DNA from: Biscogniauxia marginata
Lineage: Eukaryota; Ascomycota; Sordariomycetes; Xylariales; Xylariaceae
NCBI GenBank assembly: GCA_022695795.1
Contig: MU404151.1
Location: forward strand, 27,483-91,482
DNA length: 64,000 nt
Reading direction: 5' to 3'
The position numbers and the translations under genes were made by a program. Below are positions 23,139 to 34,700 of this stretch, piece by piece. The notes beneath the pieces are model-generated. The model worked only from the letters and a program-made list of their open reading frames with translations, did not search any database and was not told the DNA's origin. Within the stretch, counting starts at the first letter, position 1, and every line of letters begins with the position of its first letter.

Positions 23139-24448
23139 CTATGGCTTGGTAAATTTATCGAAAAATTCCATGATGATCTGCGAGGCTTCGATATGCGTCG
23201 GGCCTTCTCCTGCCGCGATCTGCGAGAAGTTGATCTCTGTCGATGCCCAGCAGTGCCCAGCAGTGCCCTGCAAAAAATTGTGAGCTAATTAATTCACTAC
23301 ATATATCTCTCGTGTTTCGGGCTCCTGTCAACTTACCCATGCTGTCAACCTTCCAATGCTGCAACACGCCTTCGGCCCCGTCCCCGCAAGTCCAGCTTGA
23401 ATGGTGTACATCGCCTTCAAAGCTGTCCTCCACCTTCTCATTAGAACATCCGTTCCGCTCCGCCCACCACTCCAGCCATTCCGAGATCGCGGGCTCAGTA
23501 CCGCCCTCGCCCACGCCCCCGTCGTAGTGAACACTGGCGTCGCTCCCGCCGTGAATTTCGAGAACGGGCAGAGACGCCCGCGCGGGCGCGCACCCGCCGG
23601 TAACGCCGGCGTTGTCGGTGTAGTACGAGCCAGATGCGGGTGCGAACGCGGCGAACTCGCCGCCCACGGTGCTGCAGGCTATTGTGTTTACGAAGCCGCC
23701 GCCGTTAGAGATGCTGTTTTTATTTTGTGTTTATCAGTCCTTGGTTGGTTTGAAATACGGTAGATCCCTTTATAGAGTTAATGCAGGAGAAGAACCTTGC
23801 GGTGCGTGAGAGTACGGGGACCTTCCACTTCTACGTACCCCGTTGCGTAAATGCGGCTGTTGTCAACGCAGTATTCTCCGCGGACCTCGTCGAGAAGGTC
23901 GGAGACGAACTGCAGGTCTTCGGTCACGGAGACCTCTGAGTAGTTGGCTCCGGCCCAGGCGCCCTTGAGGAGGATTTATTAGTCAAAATGCTCTCTCTCT
24001 TACTCTCTCTCAGCGGTACTCCCCAGTGAAAATGCTAAAGGGAGACCCTACACCAACGCCATCTGGATAAACCATTATCTTCTAGTTTCTGTCATCAGTC
24101 CTAGTTCTGTCTTTCAACACGAGCTGCTACACTTACGCCGCCGCTGTACCGGCTCTCACTCAGCTTAGTGTCCACTTCAAAGAACAACCCAATGCTGCTA
24201 GAGCCATGGAAACCCATGACTAAGGGGTAAGGCCTAGACTCATCGTAATCGCTAGGTAGATGAACCGAGTACTTTCGACCGCGCCCGCTGCTCGTAAGGC
24301 CGTAATACTGCGTGATGCCGTTGAAGAGGTGCGTCTTACCGCATCCATCAGTCGCTATCTGTGCCGAAACAACTGGTGCATGAATAGTAATGGCAGCTGC
24401 CACGAGGTAAATAGCCCACTTCATATAATCGATACGTTGCATCATCAT
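23139..24448 (-). CDS. Secreted feruloyl esterase-like CE1 hydrolase
   Basis: Five exons can be placed: 24448-24137, 24081-24052 (30 nt), 23963-23839, 23713-23337, and a last exon ending at 23139. A signal peptide follows the ATG at 24424 (KWAIYLVAAAITIHAPVVSA); ATG 24448 is the longer option. Motifs fit the LpqC/feruloyl esterase family: LVMGFHGSS, YPDGVGGAWAGANYS, YCVDNSRIYATG, nucleophile motif GISNGGG (Ser158; usually GHSNGG), the Asp motif IHGGSDASV, and the His motif GHCWAST. The enzyme should release ferulate from plant cell-wall xylan outside the cell. The last junction is odd. The usual acceptor (exon from 23267) is out of frame because of a 10-bp tandem duplication, while acceptor TTAG (exon from 23284) restores the frame and gives 329 aa ending in the family-like IIMEFFDKF. 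Active or damaged cannot be decided without RNA. Confidence 0.78.
23245..23264. repeat. 10-bp tandem duplication at a splice junction
   Basis: GCCCAGCAGT occurs twice in direct succession, immediately inside the last exon of the esterase gene. One copy fewer would put the canonical acceptor in frame with the conserved GHCWAST ending. Confidence 0.8.
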
Positions 24449-26800
24449 CGTCGTTATCACTGACAGGACAGCAAATACAACCTAGGAATCGAAATAGTGC
24501 TAACGATATCCAAAGCGCAACGCAATCCAGAAATCCCAAGAAGAAGAAACCCTCCGAGGCTGTGGGAGGAGTTTACATTATTACTTAAAAGGGGTCATCG
24601 ACATAGTTGACGAACACGTTTGTCATGTGAAATCCAAACTCGTTAATTACTTTCCGAAAGAGGCATGTCGTAAGGTGTGGCCCCCTTTCGGAATCGAAAT
24701 GGTCGAATCATCTGATGATATCGCAAGAACACGGATAAGTAAACATGATTGGACGCCCCTGTCTTGAAAGCGCTAATTTGGATCTATAGAGTCATGGGTT
24801 ATAAGTATGTAATTAGGAGAGCTTGGTTGTAAACAACACATTCGAAATGCTACCTATGCAGCTAAATTAAAACATGCAAGGATGATAATAAGCCTAATTA
24901 ATACGAGTTAAACTAGGTACTTAACATAATAAACGGCACCGTATTTTAACAGTGTATATAAGGCACATATAATTTCCTGGGCAAGTCTTGCTTAATTCAA
25001 ATATATTTTACTGTTAATATTCTTCAATTCTTTTGAAACTATCTTGATGTTTGTTTTGGTATAGCTACCTAAGGTTTGGGCAATAAAATACCCAGCTAAA
25101 AGGACCACTCGCAACAGTAAACTTGGTATCCCATTTCAAACTCTATTAGGAAAATGAATACCAGTAAACCTCCTCCTTAGGCCAAATCTGCGATGAGTTT
25201 AAGATAACGTTAATGTTATGAGATAGTCTGTAGTATACATAATAATGCATACACGCCAATCTATTTAATAGACATCGGTACAGGATCAATTGGACCAACG
25301 TTAGTTTTGTCTTTTGTACAGCCATTACCTAGTCTTCCTAAGATAATTATTCTATAATCTTCCGCTGCGACATCTGGTTCGTATGGTTTCATGTCATTCT
25401 AGGTACTATGGTGGTGAATATTGATTTATAGGAAAAAAGTGTTGTGCGCCTTAGCTTAGTGAGGCTTATATTTCAACAGTGAATACGGCTTGTTACTCAA
25501 TGGGAATCCCCGAGAACTACCTTCAAGGAGTCAAGTATTATCGGCTAAGGATAAATCCGACCCTGAAGACATTTTCCTCGCGGAGAATCTGAATGAAGTC
25601 TTCAACCGGGGACTTGTCGGCCTGGTTGTTGCACATGTCAACGCAGTGCCTATTGCTACGTTGTAGTCTATCATACCAGAGCATCGCCAATAAATATAGC
25701 ACGAGCTCCTCGCTAGCTTGTCCCTCTAAGACGAGTTTTCTCGGTTGTTCTAGTGGATGATGACGTCCTTCGGCCGATCTTGCATATAAATGATGCCGAA
25801 GGCTCCAAGACTGGATATTTTGGGATCCGGAAATAGCAGCCTCTATGCCGGACCAGTAATCTAGAAACGGGTACTAGCACGTGTATGCTCCCCTATCATG
25901 TTGAGGTAGCTTTTAGATAGCAAGATATGATAGGTAGGTATGTTATTATAGGTCCGCCTACAAAACGGATTTGATAGTAACTAACCAGGTCGTACAAGAA
26001 CGAATCATAGGTATTTATCAACGTACGTCAGCCCTGCCTTGGCTAAGAAGACATCAAAGTAATTGGTGTCAGGCTTTTCAATCTATAGTATAACGTCATA
26101 ATGGATGTGGCGACTACAACACACATCCCAATCATTTTAGCTTAGGCCAGCTTCACCACCCTAACACACACTGTTGCACCACAGATAGCACCTTTGGCTT
26201 CGGGATAGACTCTGTTTCATCTTCCTGGAAGCCCGTGCTCGCTGGCTGGCGCAACGTGTGCATAATATGGGCTTCGAAACACCGCCACTCCGTATTCCAC
26301 TCCCTCATCGAATCGGATCAACCCTATGTACATATATCTGGCTTTCGACTTTCCCGCCAAGCGCTGTCTAGATAGATCTTGACAAGAAAAACTAATGAGA
26401 CATTCGCAATGTCCAAGCGGGTTTCATGGTAATAGGTTCTGTGTCGTTACGGCGAAAGGGGCTGAGGTATTGACAAGTCACACTTGAATGAGGTAGGGCA
26501 TCTTGAGGTTTTATAGTTGGGCAGCCTGCTGTGTCGATCATCTGCGGGCATAGCTAGGCACCCTGGGAGGCTGAATACTAGAGAAGAGTTCAGTTTCGAA
26601 GAGCTGTTGAGTAAAACAAAAAACTTTTAAAACTTGCTCTTTTCTCTTGGACTTATCTCGTAACTCGCCCTTAATCTTTACCTTGTCTAGCACCAGCAGC
26701 ATCACCAGGTCTTATAACCATACCTTTAACCGGCCTGCCGACCCTGCTTATATTATATAATTTTTGAGCGTCGGTGAACAGCTTCTCTCTTGTCGGAATC
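24449..26800. other. AT-rich gene-poor region between esterase and NLR-like gene
   Basis: About 2.35 kb. Base composition drops from the GC-rich housekeeping genes to an AT-rich background with many TpA steps. Isolated coding-like islands, for example 25500-25870, are broken by stops in every frame and I could not name a family. It may contain decayed genes or transposon remnants. Confidence 0.45.
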
Positions 26801-29655
26801 ATGGAAGTCGTCGGCGTCGTTGCTGCCATTCCAGGTCTGGTCCAGATCATTAAAAAAATTCCCGGTATAGTTGAGGCTATCGCAAACAAGCAGCGTTTCA
26901 TTGAAGAAGCAAAGAAGATTGTCGTCGAGCTCAAGAATTTTGAACAGATCCTTGAAAGGACCTTGACCACCATCAAAGGACAATTTAGACATACATCAAC
27001 GCCCAATGATCAACGCGACGACCTTATCGGTTTGCTTTCCAAACATCAGACATAGGTTAGGAAATTATATACCGAAATCGAATCTTCAGGCGCGACGAGG
27101 AATGGTCCCAAGCTTTTCAAAAGGATTTGGATTGGTTTGACGCAATACGACAAAAATGTGAAGAGTTATCTGGACCGCCTAGGAAGCATGAAATCGGACC
27201 TTCAACTTGTTCTTGCGCAGTGTACTGAGCTTAATTTTCGAAGTATGTGTTTGAGTAACACCTCTGTTTCCCCCCCTTTTCTTTTATTTTCTTATCTAAT
27301 TTCCCGCAACTAGAAATCGCATCCCAAACCTGTCGCTCTGATCGCCATCAACTTCGAGAACTCCTCCGGCTGTGTGAGCATGATTTTATCGACCAGAGAA
27401 CCGAGGATACATGTCAATGGATTTGGAGCCAGCCGGCCTTCACCCAGTGGGCCAATACTACGCAATCTCCGTCAGACCCCCTTGAAAGGTTATTCTGCAT
27501 ACACGGTCCTAAGGGCTGTGGGAAGTCGGTGCTCGCAAAGTCCATTGCGGAACACCTCAATCAGCATAACAAACGAGCTGTTTTCTTCCCATTCTGGTCT
27601 AGCAGTAAGAACCAGCAGAAAGTGATTCATCTTCTGCGTACAGTCCTATGGCACCTTCTATCAGACGACCAGGGCAAAGCAGTTCATGATATAGTAATTC
27701 GCGTATTGAACAGTCATACTATCAATGAAGACATGCTTTGTTCGGAAATCAAAGCGGCAATGAAGATCATCAAATCAGACGTCTATCTGGTGATAGATGG
27801 GATTGATGAGTCAAGCGAAGACTGGAACAACCGCGACGGCCCTTGGAGAACCATAACCGACCTTGTGGGATCTCAACCGACCCTCCATATCCTCCTTTTT
27901 GGCCGCGAGCCGTCTATGCGTCTACTCCTTGAGAATGTCCCACGGAGTGTCGAAATCACTGGCGACCTAGTTGAGGACGATATCAGCAAATTCATCGGCA
28001 ACTTTATTACGGAAAGATCGCAGAACTGTCCCAAAATGTTTGATGAATCTCGCTGCAACTCTGTCCGAGACTCACTCGAGAGAGGGTCTGACATGATGTT
28101 CTTACTGGTCGCCTTAAAGTGCAAAGAATTGAAACAATGCGCTAGCAGTCACGAGATCCAACGTAGCTTAGACCAAGTGCCGCGCGATTTGGATCGTTCA
28201 TATCACCAAATGCTGGCCAAAATTATGGAAAGGTTTAGCGGAAGTTCTTGCAGACCGTCCATCTCGATGGGAAGAGCGAAAGGTCTGCTGTCTATCGTCC
28301 TAGCCGCGCCAGAGCCTCTGACATTTGACGAGTTGAACTATGCCTATCCAGTTCGGCAGAGATATTTCGTTGACCCCAGGGGCGTTATCCCCAACCTTGA
28401 AGATGACCTTCTCCAAAGAGATGGCGTTATGGATGCCTGCGGTAGCTTTATCCGCACCTCAGATGGCTTATACTATATAACTCACGCGTCTGCGGCCGAC
28501 TTCCTCACGCGCAGCGAGGCAGAGTGGCAAGAGGAAGACCAAGATATTTCATTCTTTCGGATTGACCTAGACGAGGCACACGCATCGATGGGCGTTGCGT
28601 GTCTGGGCTATCTCGGTTCCTTGGATCTAGGTTATCCATTGACAGATGATTCTCGCGAATCTTTACAAAAGAAATATCCATGGCTTTCATATTCATCGAC
28701 CTTTATGCCCTTCCACATCACTGAAGGTTCCTCCGGCACCCAAAGCCCACTTTTGGAAGAGAGACTTCGGTCATTCCTCGCATCGACTCAATGTTGTGCT
28801 CTAGTGGAGTATCTCATACTTTCTACTCTCGAGGAATCGATGGCCGCCATTGCTTGTTATTTGTTACTTATCTTCCATACAGATCAACTATTCCACGGAG
28901 CTATTAGTATGCATTCCCTGACACATGCGTTCAATACCGAGTTGCAACGACGGAAAAATTTCGGGGAGGAAGATGGCCGGTACTTGTTATGGAAGGCTCT
29001 CTTAATTGCCATGGATATACCCATATATCAATCAAACGCGACATATTCCCCGTCACGAATTCGTCCAAATTCGAATCCTAGTATGCCTCTGAACGACCCC
29101 AAATCTAGATCAATAGTGAGACAGACCGCATCGGTACTCTTGAGGTCTAAATCGCTGACTTTGGACTGGATCCTTCCCAAGCTTACTACACATCTGAACG
29201 CCCTGCCAGTACCTGTCCTAACATATCTGGGGCATTATATGCTCCCCGTTGGCTCTGGTGCACGAGCGCTTTCAATGCTTTCCAAGGCTTTGGAATTAAA
29301 CAAACACCGCAATGATTTTTACACAAGCCTAGCGCTGCGCGATTTATTCTTTCTACAGTATGAGATTCATATCCATGAACGGTCGGTGGAAATGCTAAGA
29401 GAATCTCTTAAAATTTGTACAAGTCTTCCTGTTTCGCTTTTCCACGAGATGCTTGTCGAAGACACACTCATGATCCTTTCCGATGAGCTTTACTTGAATG
29501 GAGATGACGAGGATGAAAAAGAAGCAGTGAAATTGGAGGAATTGGCTATAGAGCGCAACAAGGAGAGAAAAATTACAGCAATGGTTCCTTGGTTACCTAA
29601 GGAATTGACACGACGGGTGTTGCGAGGTTATATATATAGGAAGTTAGATATCTAG
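26801..29655 (+). pseudogene. NLR-like STAND NTPase (SesA/HeLo-like N-terminus, NACHT-type P-loop) with an in-frame stop
   Basis: Two exons, 26801-27242 and 27314-29655, give 927 codons with one internal TAG at 27053-27055 (codon 85). The intron has GTATGT and ACTAG ends. The start is the ATG of MEVVGVVAAIPG, a hydrophobic helical N-terminus typical of SesA/HeLo-like fungal NLR effector domains (to ~residue 130). The NTPase core has Walker A GPKGCGKS (residues 212-219) and Walker B YLVIDGIDE (305-313), then HILLFGREPS. The C-terminal part is helical, possibly TPR-like (GARALSMLSKALELNKH). Such proteins act in fungal heterokaryon incompatibility and defence. The frame is open on both sides of the TAG, so a recent CAG-to-TAG change is likely. 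A later ATG at 27187 could make a protein without most of the N-terminal domain. Confidence 0.75.
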
Positions 29656-30429
29656 ATCATTGGAGCTGGGGCACTTGAGTACTTGTTATAAGTCCTCTAC
29701 GGAATATTTGTTTCGTTCCATAGTACCTTTCATCTTATTAGTATTACGTTTTATAGTTTTCGGTCGTTATGTAGTACTTGGAAAAATACTCCTCAACAAT
29801 GTTTACGTGCGACTATGCAACATGTGTTCCGAGGATTTGAACGCGGTGGTAAGTGCTTGTACGTTTTGAAATGGGGCTGTGATAGACAGTGGGTATTAGT
29901 TTTTATATATACATATGATATTCAACAGGTACTTCGTTATGAAACCGAGGCGTTGGAATAAGATAGTAAGATAGGATAGAACGTCCTTAGCCATAATGTC
30001 ACAACTAGCTTCTTCCACTCCCCAATAAACCTAAGTCACTATTCCCTTATAACTACTTCCTAAGGTATTTCAAATATAGATTACGTGCCAAGAGATCCCA
30101 CAACAATAAAATTTTGTATATAGCACTAATATCGTAACTCAAGACCGGCAGCTTATGCCGCTACAAAGCCAATGCGGAATCAACTACTGCTAGTGAGCCA
30201 CAAGTGACCTATTATAGCAAGGAATGGAAATTCTTGGGAGTGAATTCCCGTACTTAGAAGATAACTCATTACCTCAACCTAGGTCCTTTCAAAGATCTCC
30301 TGAAAAAAATTCAAAGATGCACCCAGTAATACCAAAAAAAAGAAAATATCCCAACCCTGTAGATAGTACAATTCCAACCGAGTGAAGGCCTGCCTGAGTT
30401 CACTGACACCGTCTAGTAAGGCCCTGAGC
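29656..30429. other. AT-rich intergenic region
   Basis: No gene recognised between the 3' ends of the NLR-like gene and the RNase-like gene. A-rich runs occur near 30304 and 30334-30348. Confidence 0.45.
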
Positions 30430-31059
30430 CTAAACCGCTGGGCGATACGTCGCTATTGCAAAATTACCTTGACCACGAGCCGAAGTTCCAGCTTGAATAT
30501 CATGAACCATAACATCGAATTCGTTCGGATTACCAGCTGTATACACACTCCGGACAGCTCCTGGGCGTCCCTGACGTTGAGACCAAGTAGTTGACGTTCC
30601 CGGCGTAAGTGGGTGGTGAAGCCATTTAGCCTTGCGGTCACCAGGCTTCAGAATCGATCCGGGGGTCGTAAGTGGGAGCTGCTCTCCATTTCCAAAGGGA
30701 GAGGGGTATCGTTCTGCCGTCTGGTTCGGAGGCAAGCCTGCTTGTTGCGCCCTTGCGTCTCTCGCATACATCCACGTAGCAGAATTGGGTTTATATTTGT
30801 CGTAGGGAACTCCATTGAAGTCATACTGGTCCTAGATTAGAGGATAGACAGTATCATAGGTGAATGGAAACATACATGAGAAGAGTTTGTGGGAGTGCGT
30901 TTAGCTGACGCATGGCCTGGTGGAGCTGAGCTGGAGTTGCTAGAACTAGGTGCTGAAGGAATTGTGCGATAGCGAGGGCAGGCTTCTTCAGTAGGAGGCA
31001 AGAAGATTAAGGCAAACTGAGGTAGCGAAAGCGATTGAGAGATCGGTTGGAATAGGCAT
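30430..31059 (-). CDS. RNase T1-like secreted-type protein, partial or frameshifted
   Basis: The main exon 30831-30430 encodes a region resembling guanyl-specific microbial ribonucleases (RNase T1/F1 fold): YPSPFGN, a HHPL element, GRPGAVRSVY, VMVHDI and GNFAIA in the expected order. In RNase T1 the catalytic residues are His40, Glu58, Arg77, His92 and Phe100. Here the Arg, second His and Phe equivalents are seen, but the first His is Ser and the Glu position appears to be His, so catalysis is doubtful. A short intron (30875-30832, GTATGT...TCTAG) would join an upstream Ser/Pro-rich exon, but that frame has no ATG. The ATG at 31059 begins a short hydrophobic frame that stops after about 23 codons. 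The 5' end may be broken by a frameshift, or I may have missed an intron. It could be an effector-like non-enzymatic RNase relative. Confidence 0.5.
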
Positions 31060-31940
31060 ATATGTCTGATTTGGAGTGCTTGGTTACACTACTCCTAAAT
31101 ATAAGTAGCTATGCCCGCCTTATATCTTTCATCACCGCATCGTACCGCCGCTCTGGTTAACACCTGGTTTATCTCGAGGATTCAAACTTCCCCTTAGCCA
31201 AGGGATCCAGGCCAATATCCAGCGTGGTTTGTGCTGTACTCGACAACCATGTATTAATTTAGTGGCTGCACTGTGCCCAATAGAGATAGCTCTAGAGACA
31301 CCAGGAAGAAGCTGTTGGGCATTTTCACAGACCTCTTGCTGTAACCCGGGGGGAAGGCTCTTCCAACATGATTCTTAAGATACAATGGCTGTTGCTCAGC
31401 TAGTGGACGCTATATTAGGATGCTTTGCACCGAATCGTGCGGGATTATGTTTGATTGGCTGCCCATGTTGATATATGAAGCTATGTGGTCATGGATACGA
31501 AACCAACATGCTGTTGGATACTTCGCTCGTGGCGGCTAATGAGGGCAGGGGGTCAGTCACACGGCGGCTACAATGATAAGCGCCAACGTTGCAAATTGGA
31601 CGGCCTCGGAGGTGACCGTTCAGTATTCGGCGGCGGAGAAGCGCCGCTACTTTCAAGGCGCATTACAGCGTGAGTCAGGATTTTACTTCGCCTCAGAGGC
31701 ATCCAAGTGTTGGTTTTATATGTCTGTGTTAGCCTCATGATTCGCACAATTTATTTAATACACCGCATGTGCCGAGCCTGGACATCTCTCGACTCTCAAC
31801 AGGCTATCATCTATTTTAAAGCCATCAATCGTCAACCTTCAACTCATAGAAATATCTCCCTCTGCTTTCATATCTCAACCCGCAACCCTCAATCTTCAAT
31901 CCTTCACTTCCAAACCCCCCACAACTGTCCAGAAACGAAA
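31060..31940. other. Intergenic region between RNase-like and DUF3632 genes
   Basis: Probably contains divergent promoters. Direct inspection shows no conserved coding sequence. A pyrimidine/CA-rich stretch precedes the DUF3632 start (31850-31930). Confidence 0.4.
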
Positions 31941-32966
31941 ATGGAAGTCGATCTGCAGGGCCTCGACAACCTCGACTTCCCGGATTTCATGCGAGCCATT
32001 TTCAACATTCTTAGGGCAACTCTCCAGTATCCAGCCGACAACACCAAGTTAACTGCTGCTAAGCTCGCTGAGGATATCAAATTTGTCTGCCAAGCAGAGG
32101 ACCGAAGTGGAGGCATTGGCGGCGTCATTTTATTTACATGGATGGTGGTCATTGAAATATCCCAATATGTTCCACCAAATCACCCATGGCAGGACTGTCT
32201 GGTTCAGGCGGTGGAAAACCTTCACCAACAAGAAGATGCCGTGCCTGGTGAGGTGAGCAACGCAGGCAACTTAAAGTCCTATTCTTGGCATCGAGGCTAA
32301 CAACATCCTACACTAACAGAGAGTCTGTTTATGGAAAGAGCTCCCCGACCTATCGTTGGCCATGAGAGAACTATGGCTTGGTATGTAACGGAGATCCCTC
32401 CTCTCCCTTGGGCGTATAGTACTTTGCTAACAGTAGTACTCCTTTGCCCCACAGACCTGGCTGAAGGCGACGAGGAATCGACTAAAGGAGACTTTGCCCG
32501 GTGGAAAAATCAAAACTCGTTCGCCGCCCGGCTGACAAGCGAGTCGTATGGCCCCTGGCTAAACTTCCCCATCTGGCAACTTCGGACCGCGCTCGAAGAG
32601 CCGCCGGCGAGAGGGCCCGCGCAGGAATGCCGGGTATGGGTGGCGTGCGAGTGGATACTCCGCTGCGCGGAACCCATCTACGACGACATGCGCGAGGGGG
32701 GTAGACCGGACCGTGCGCGCGGAACAGGCTCGCTCTGCGGCGGCGATATCCCGGATCTGGGCCTCGAGCGGTGGGAGTTTTGGAAGAAACGGTTCCGTGA
32801 GATCGCTGCTGATGCTGAGAACCTGAAGCTCGAGAGCGCCATCGTCGAGCGGATATCAGACACCCTCAAGAGAATGGACGCTGTTGAAGTTGAGGGCAAT
32901 AAAGTCTCACAAAGACATACTGACGATGCCGGATCTGAGGAAGTTCACGATGCATCCAAAACTTAA
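31941..32966 (+). CDS. DUF3632 family protein
   Basis: Three exons, 31941-32252, 32320-32380 and 32455-32966, give 294 aa. Introns are 67 and 74 bp with GTGAGC/AACAG and GTATGT/ACAG ends. Joining produces RVCLWKELPDLSLAMRELW, which matches the conserved W-K-x-L-P-x-L-x-x-x-x-R core of the fungal DUF3632 family, followed by WKNQNSFAARLT and the helical WQLRTALEE...ACEWILRCAEPIY. All-helical, with no signal peptide or membrane segment. The family is expanded in Pezizomycotina and has no assigned biochemical role. The C-terminal ~50 residues are charged (SDTLKRMDAVEVEGNK). It sits in the accessory segment next to the NLR-like and RNase-like genes. Confidence 0.72.
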
Positions 32967-33524
32967 TGTTCTGGTTAAGCAGATACTATAATCAAAGGGC
33001 AGATAGGTTAGAGTAATTTGCATCATTGCTATTTAAATCTCATTAGTTTAGTTTATTTAGTTCCTCATGACTGATGATTCCCATGCCGGTAGTATAGATG
33101 GTATTTGTGGCTGAGTTTAATATTTATTTATGTGCTATTTCTTGGCAATTTATGGCCGATACCTTGTAACAACATAGGTAGCTTGGCCGTTACTGAAATA
33201 TGTTATAGTCTATTGCGACTAGATTATAGGCGACGTAATACAAAGAACCGGAGTATCGGGTATATCGGAATCTTATATACGAGTCTAGAGGCGGTAATTG
33301 TCGGGCAGAAAAAACACACACCGCCTCAATAACAAAGATCTTTCTCGGATTTACGACTTCACTCGGAGCTACAAACAGGCTACTGATAGGTACCGAACTA
33401 AGGTAACGCGAGGCAATGCATTACCATAAATACGGCCGCCGATCTCACACCTTGGGATGAATCTCACCAGGACCCAACTTCTTTTCAAACCCGAAAGGAG
33501 GTGTTATTGCCATATTTGATCTCC
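32967..33524. other. Intergenic region upstream of AIM32
   Basis: AT-rich 560 bases without recognised coding sequence. They hold the DUF3632 3' end and the AIM32 promoter. Confidence 0.4.
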
Positions 33525-34700
33525 ATGTCTCTGCGACTGCTAGCCCGAGGGGCGCCGAGACGCGCCGCTCTCAGAAGCGTCGTCGCGCGCAGGTATCTGA
33601 ATACCGTCCCGAGATGTCCCTCGCCGACCTGCGAGTGCGCCGACACCCCGGAAATGCCAGAGGGCCTGGACATCGATTACGAGGGGAAGCTGAACGGTCT
33701 GATAGTCAGCTACGCCGATCAGGTCCTCATCTGCACGGGCAAAGACGACTGGACGTCGCGCATCGAGGATGAAAACAGCGGAGACAACCTCGCTGCCGAT
33801 CTCAAGGAGCTCATCGGCCGCGGGGGCGTCTATAGCGATGTGAGTTTTCTCTTATTATCATAGCTGGTTCGAGGAGCTGCGCGATTCCCGCAGTTCTAGA
33901 ATACAATGAGATTCTTTTTTTTCTTTTTTTCATCGAAGTCGCTGACGGTAAGTATGAAATTCTTTCTATTCTTTTCCTTCGCGTAGCCCTTCCACAACAT
34001 CTCTGTCCTGAACTCGTCGTTCCCGTCGTCGATATCCAGGCGTCCGGAAGTCCAGACAACCTCGGCCTATCTCGTGCCCAGCTTCAAGTACGTCCCCTTC
34101 CTGCCGCGCGTCTCCTTCGACTCGGTGCAGGCGCTCGTCAAGGGCTACCTGCTCCCCAAGAAGCTCCACCCGATGAACGACGGCCTGTCGCCGATACATA
34201 AGGACCGGCTGCTCCGGAAGGAAGCTTACCAGCCTTTGCTCTACGGTGTGCGCGACGTGGATGATGTGCTCGTGCTGATTTGCGGGCACGGCGGCCGCGA
34301 CATGCGCTGTGGCGTCATGGGTCCCGTGCTTCGGGCCGAGTTCGAGAGGCAGTTGTCCCAAGCGGGACTCACCGTGCTGCAGGGTCCGGCCATCGACGAG
34401 AGCGTGTCTGCGCCGCTGCTCGCTGGGACCGGAGGTGAAGCCTCCCCCACTGCCAGGGTCGGACTTGTTAGTCACATTGGCGGACACAAGTTCGCCGGGA
34501 ATCTCATTATCTATCTACCGCCGGAATTTAAAAATAGTGCCGGCGACCCGCATCCGCTGGCCGGCCACGGGGTGTGGTATGGGAGGATAGAGCCGAAGCA
34601 TGTCGAAGGCGTGGTCCAGGAGACGATTATCAAGGGCAATGTCATTACGGATCATCTTAGGGGTGCTGTCGATCGAAACGGGGAGGTTGTTCGTTTATAG
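33525..34700 (+). CDS. AIM32: AIM32-like mitochondrial thioredoxin-like [2Fe-2S] protein
   Basis: Two exons, 33525-33839 and 33987-34700, give 342 aa. The 147-bp intron has GTGAGT and CGTAG ends. The first true ATG gives MSLRLLARGAPRRAALRS, an Arg-rich mitochondrial presequence. The thioredoxin-like sucrase/ferredoxin family signature is CGHGGRDMRCG at residues 204-214, giving Cys204 and Cys213 nine apart, then SHIGGHKFAGNLIIY with H-x3-H. Two Cys plus two His is the cluster-ligand set described for yeast Aim32, with the same spacing. Aim32 is a dual-localised [2Fe-2S] protein linked to mitochondrial redox quality control. The C-terminal portion (YGRIEPKHVEGVVQETI) is as expected. No damage is visible. 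Confidence 0.85.

Noticed and set aside
25440..25870. Coding-like island considered as a kinase relic
   Set aside because: Stops in all frames and no kinase motif could be seen.
33501..33524. Upstream extension of AIM32 starting with GTG
   Set aside because: The first ATG at 33525 gives a good mitochondrial presequence, and non-ATG starts are not expected here.
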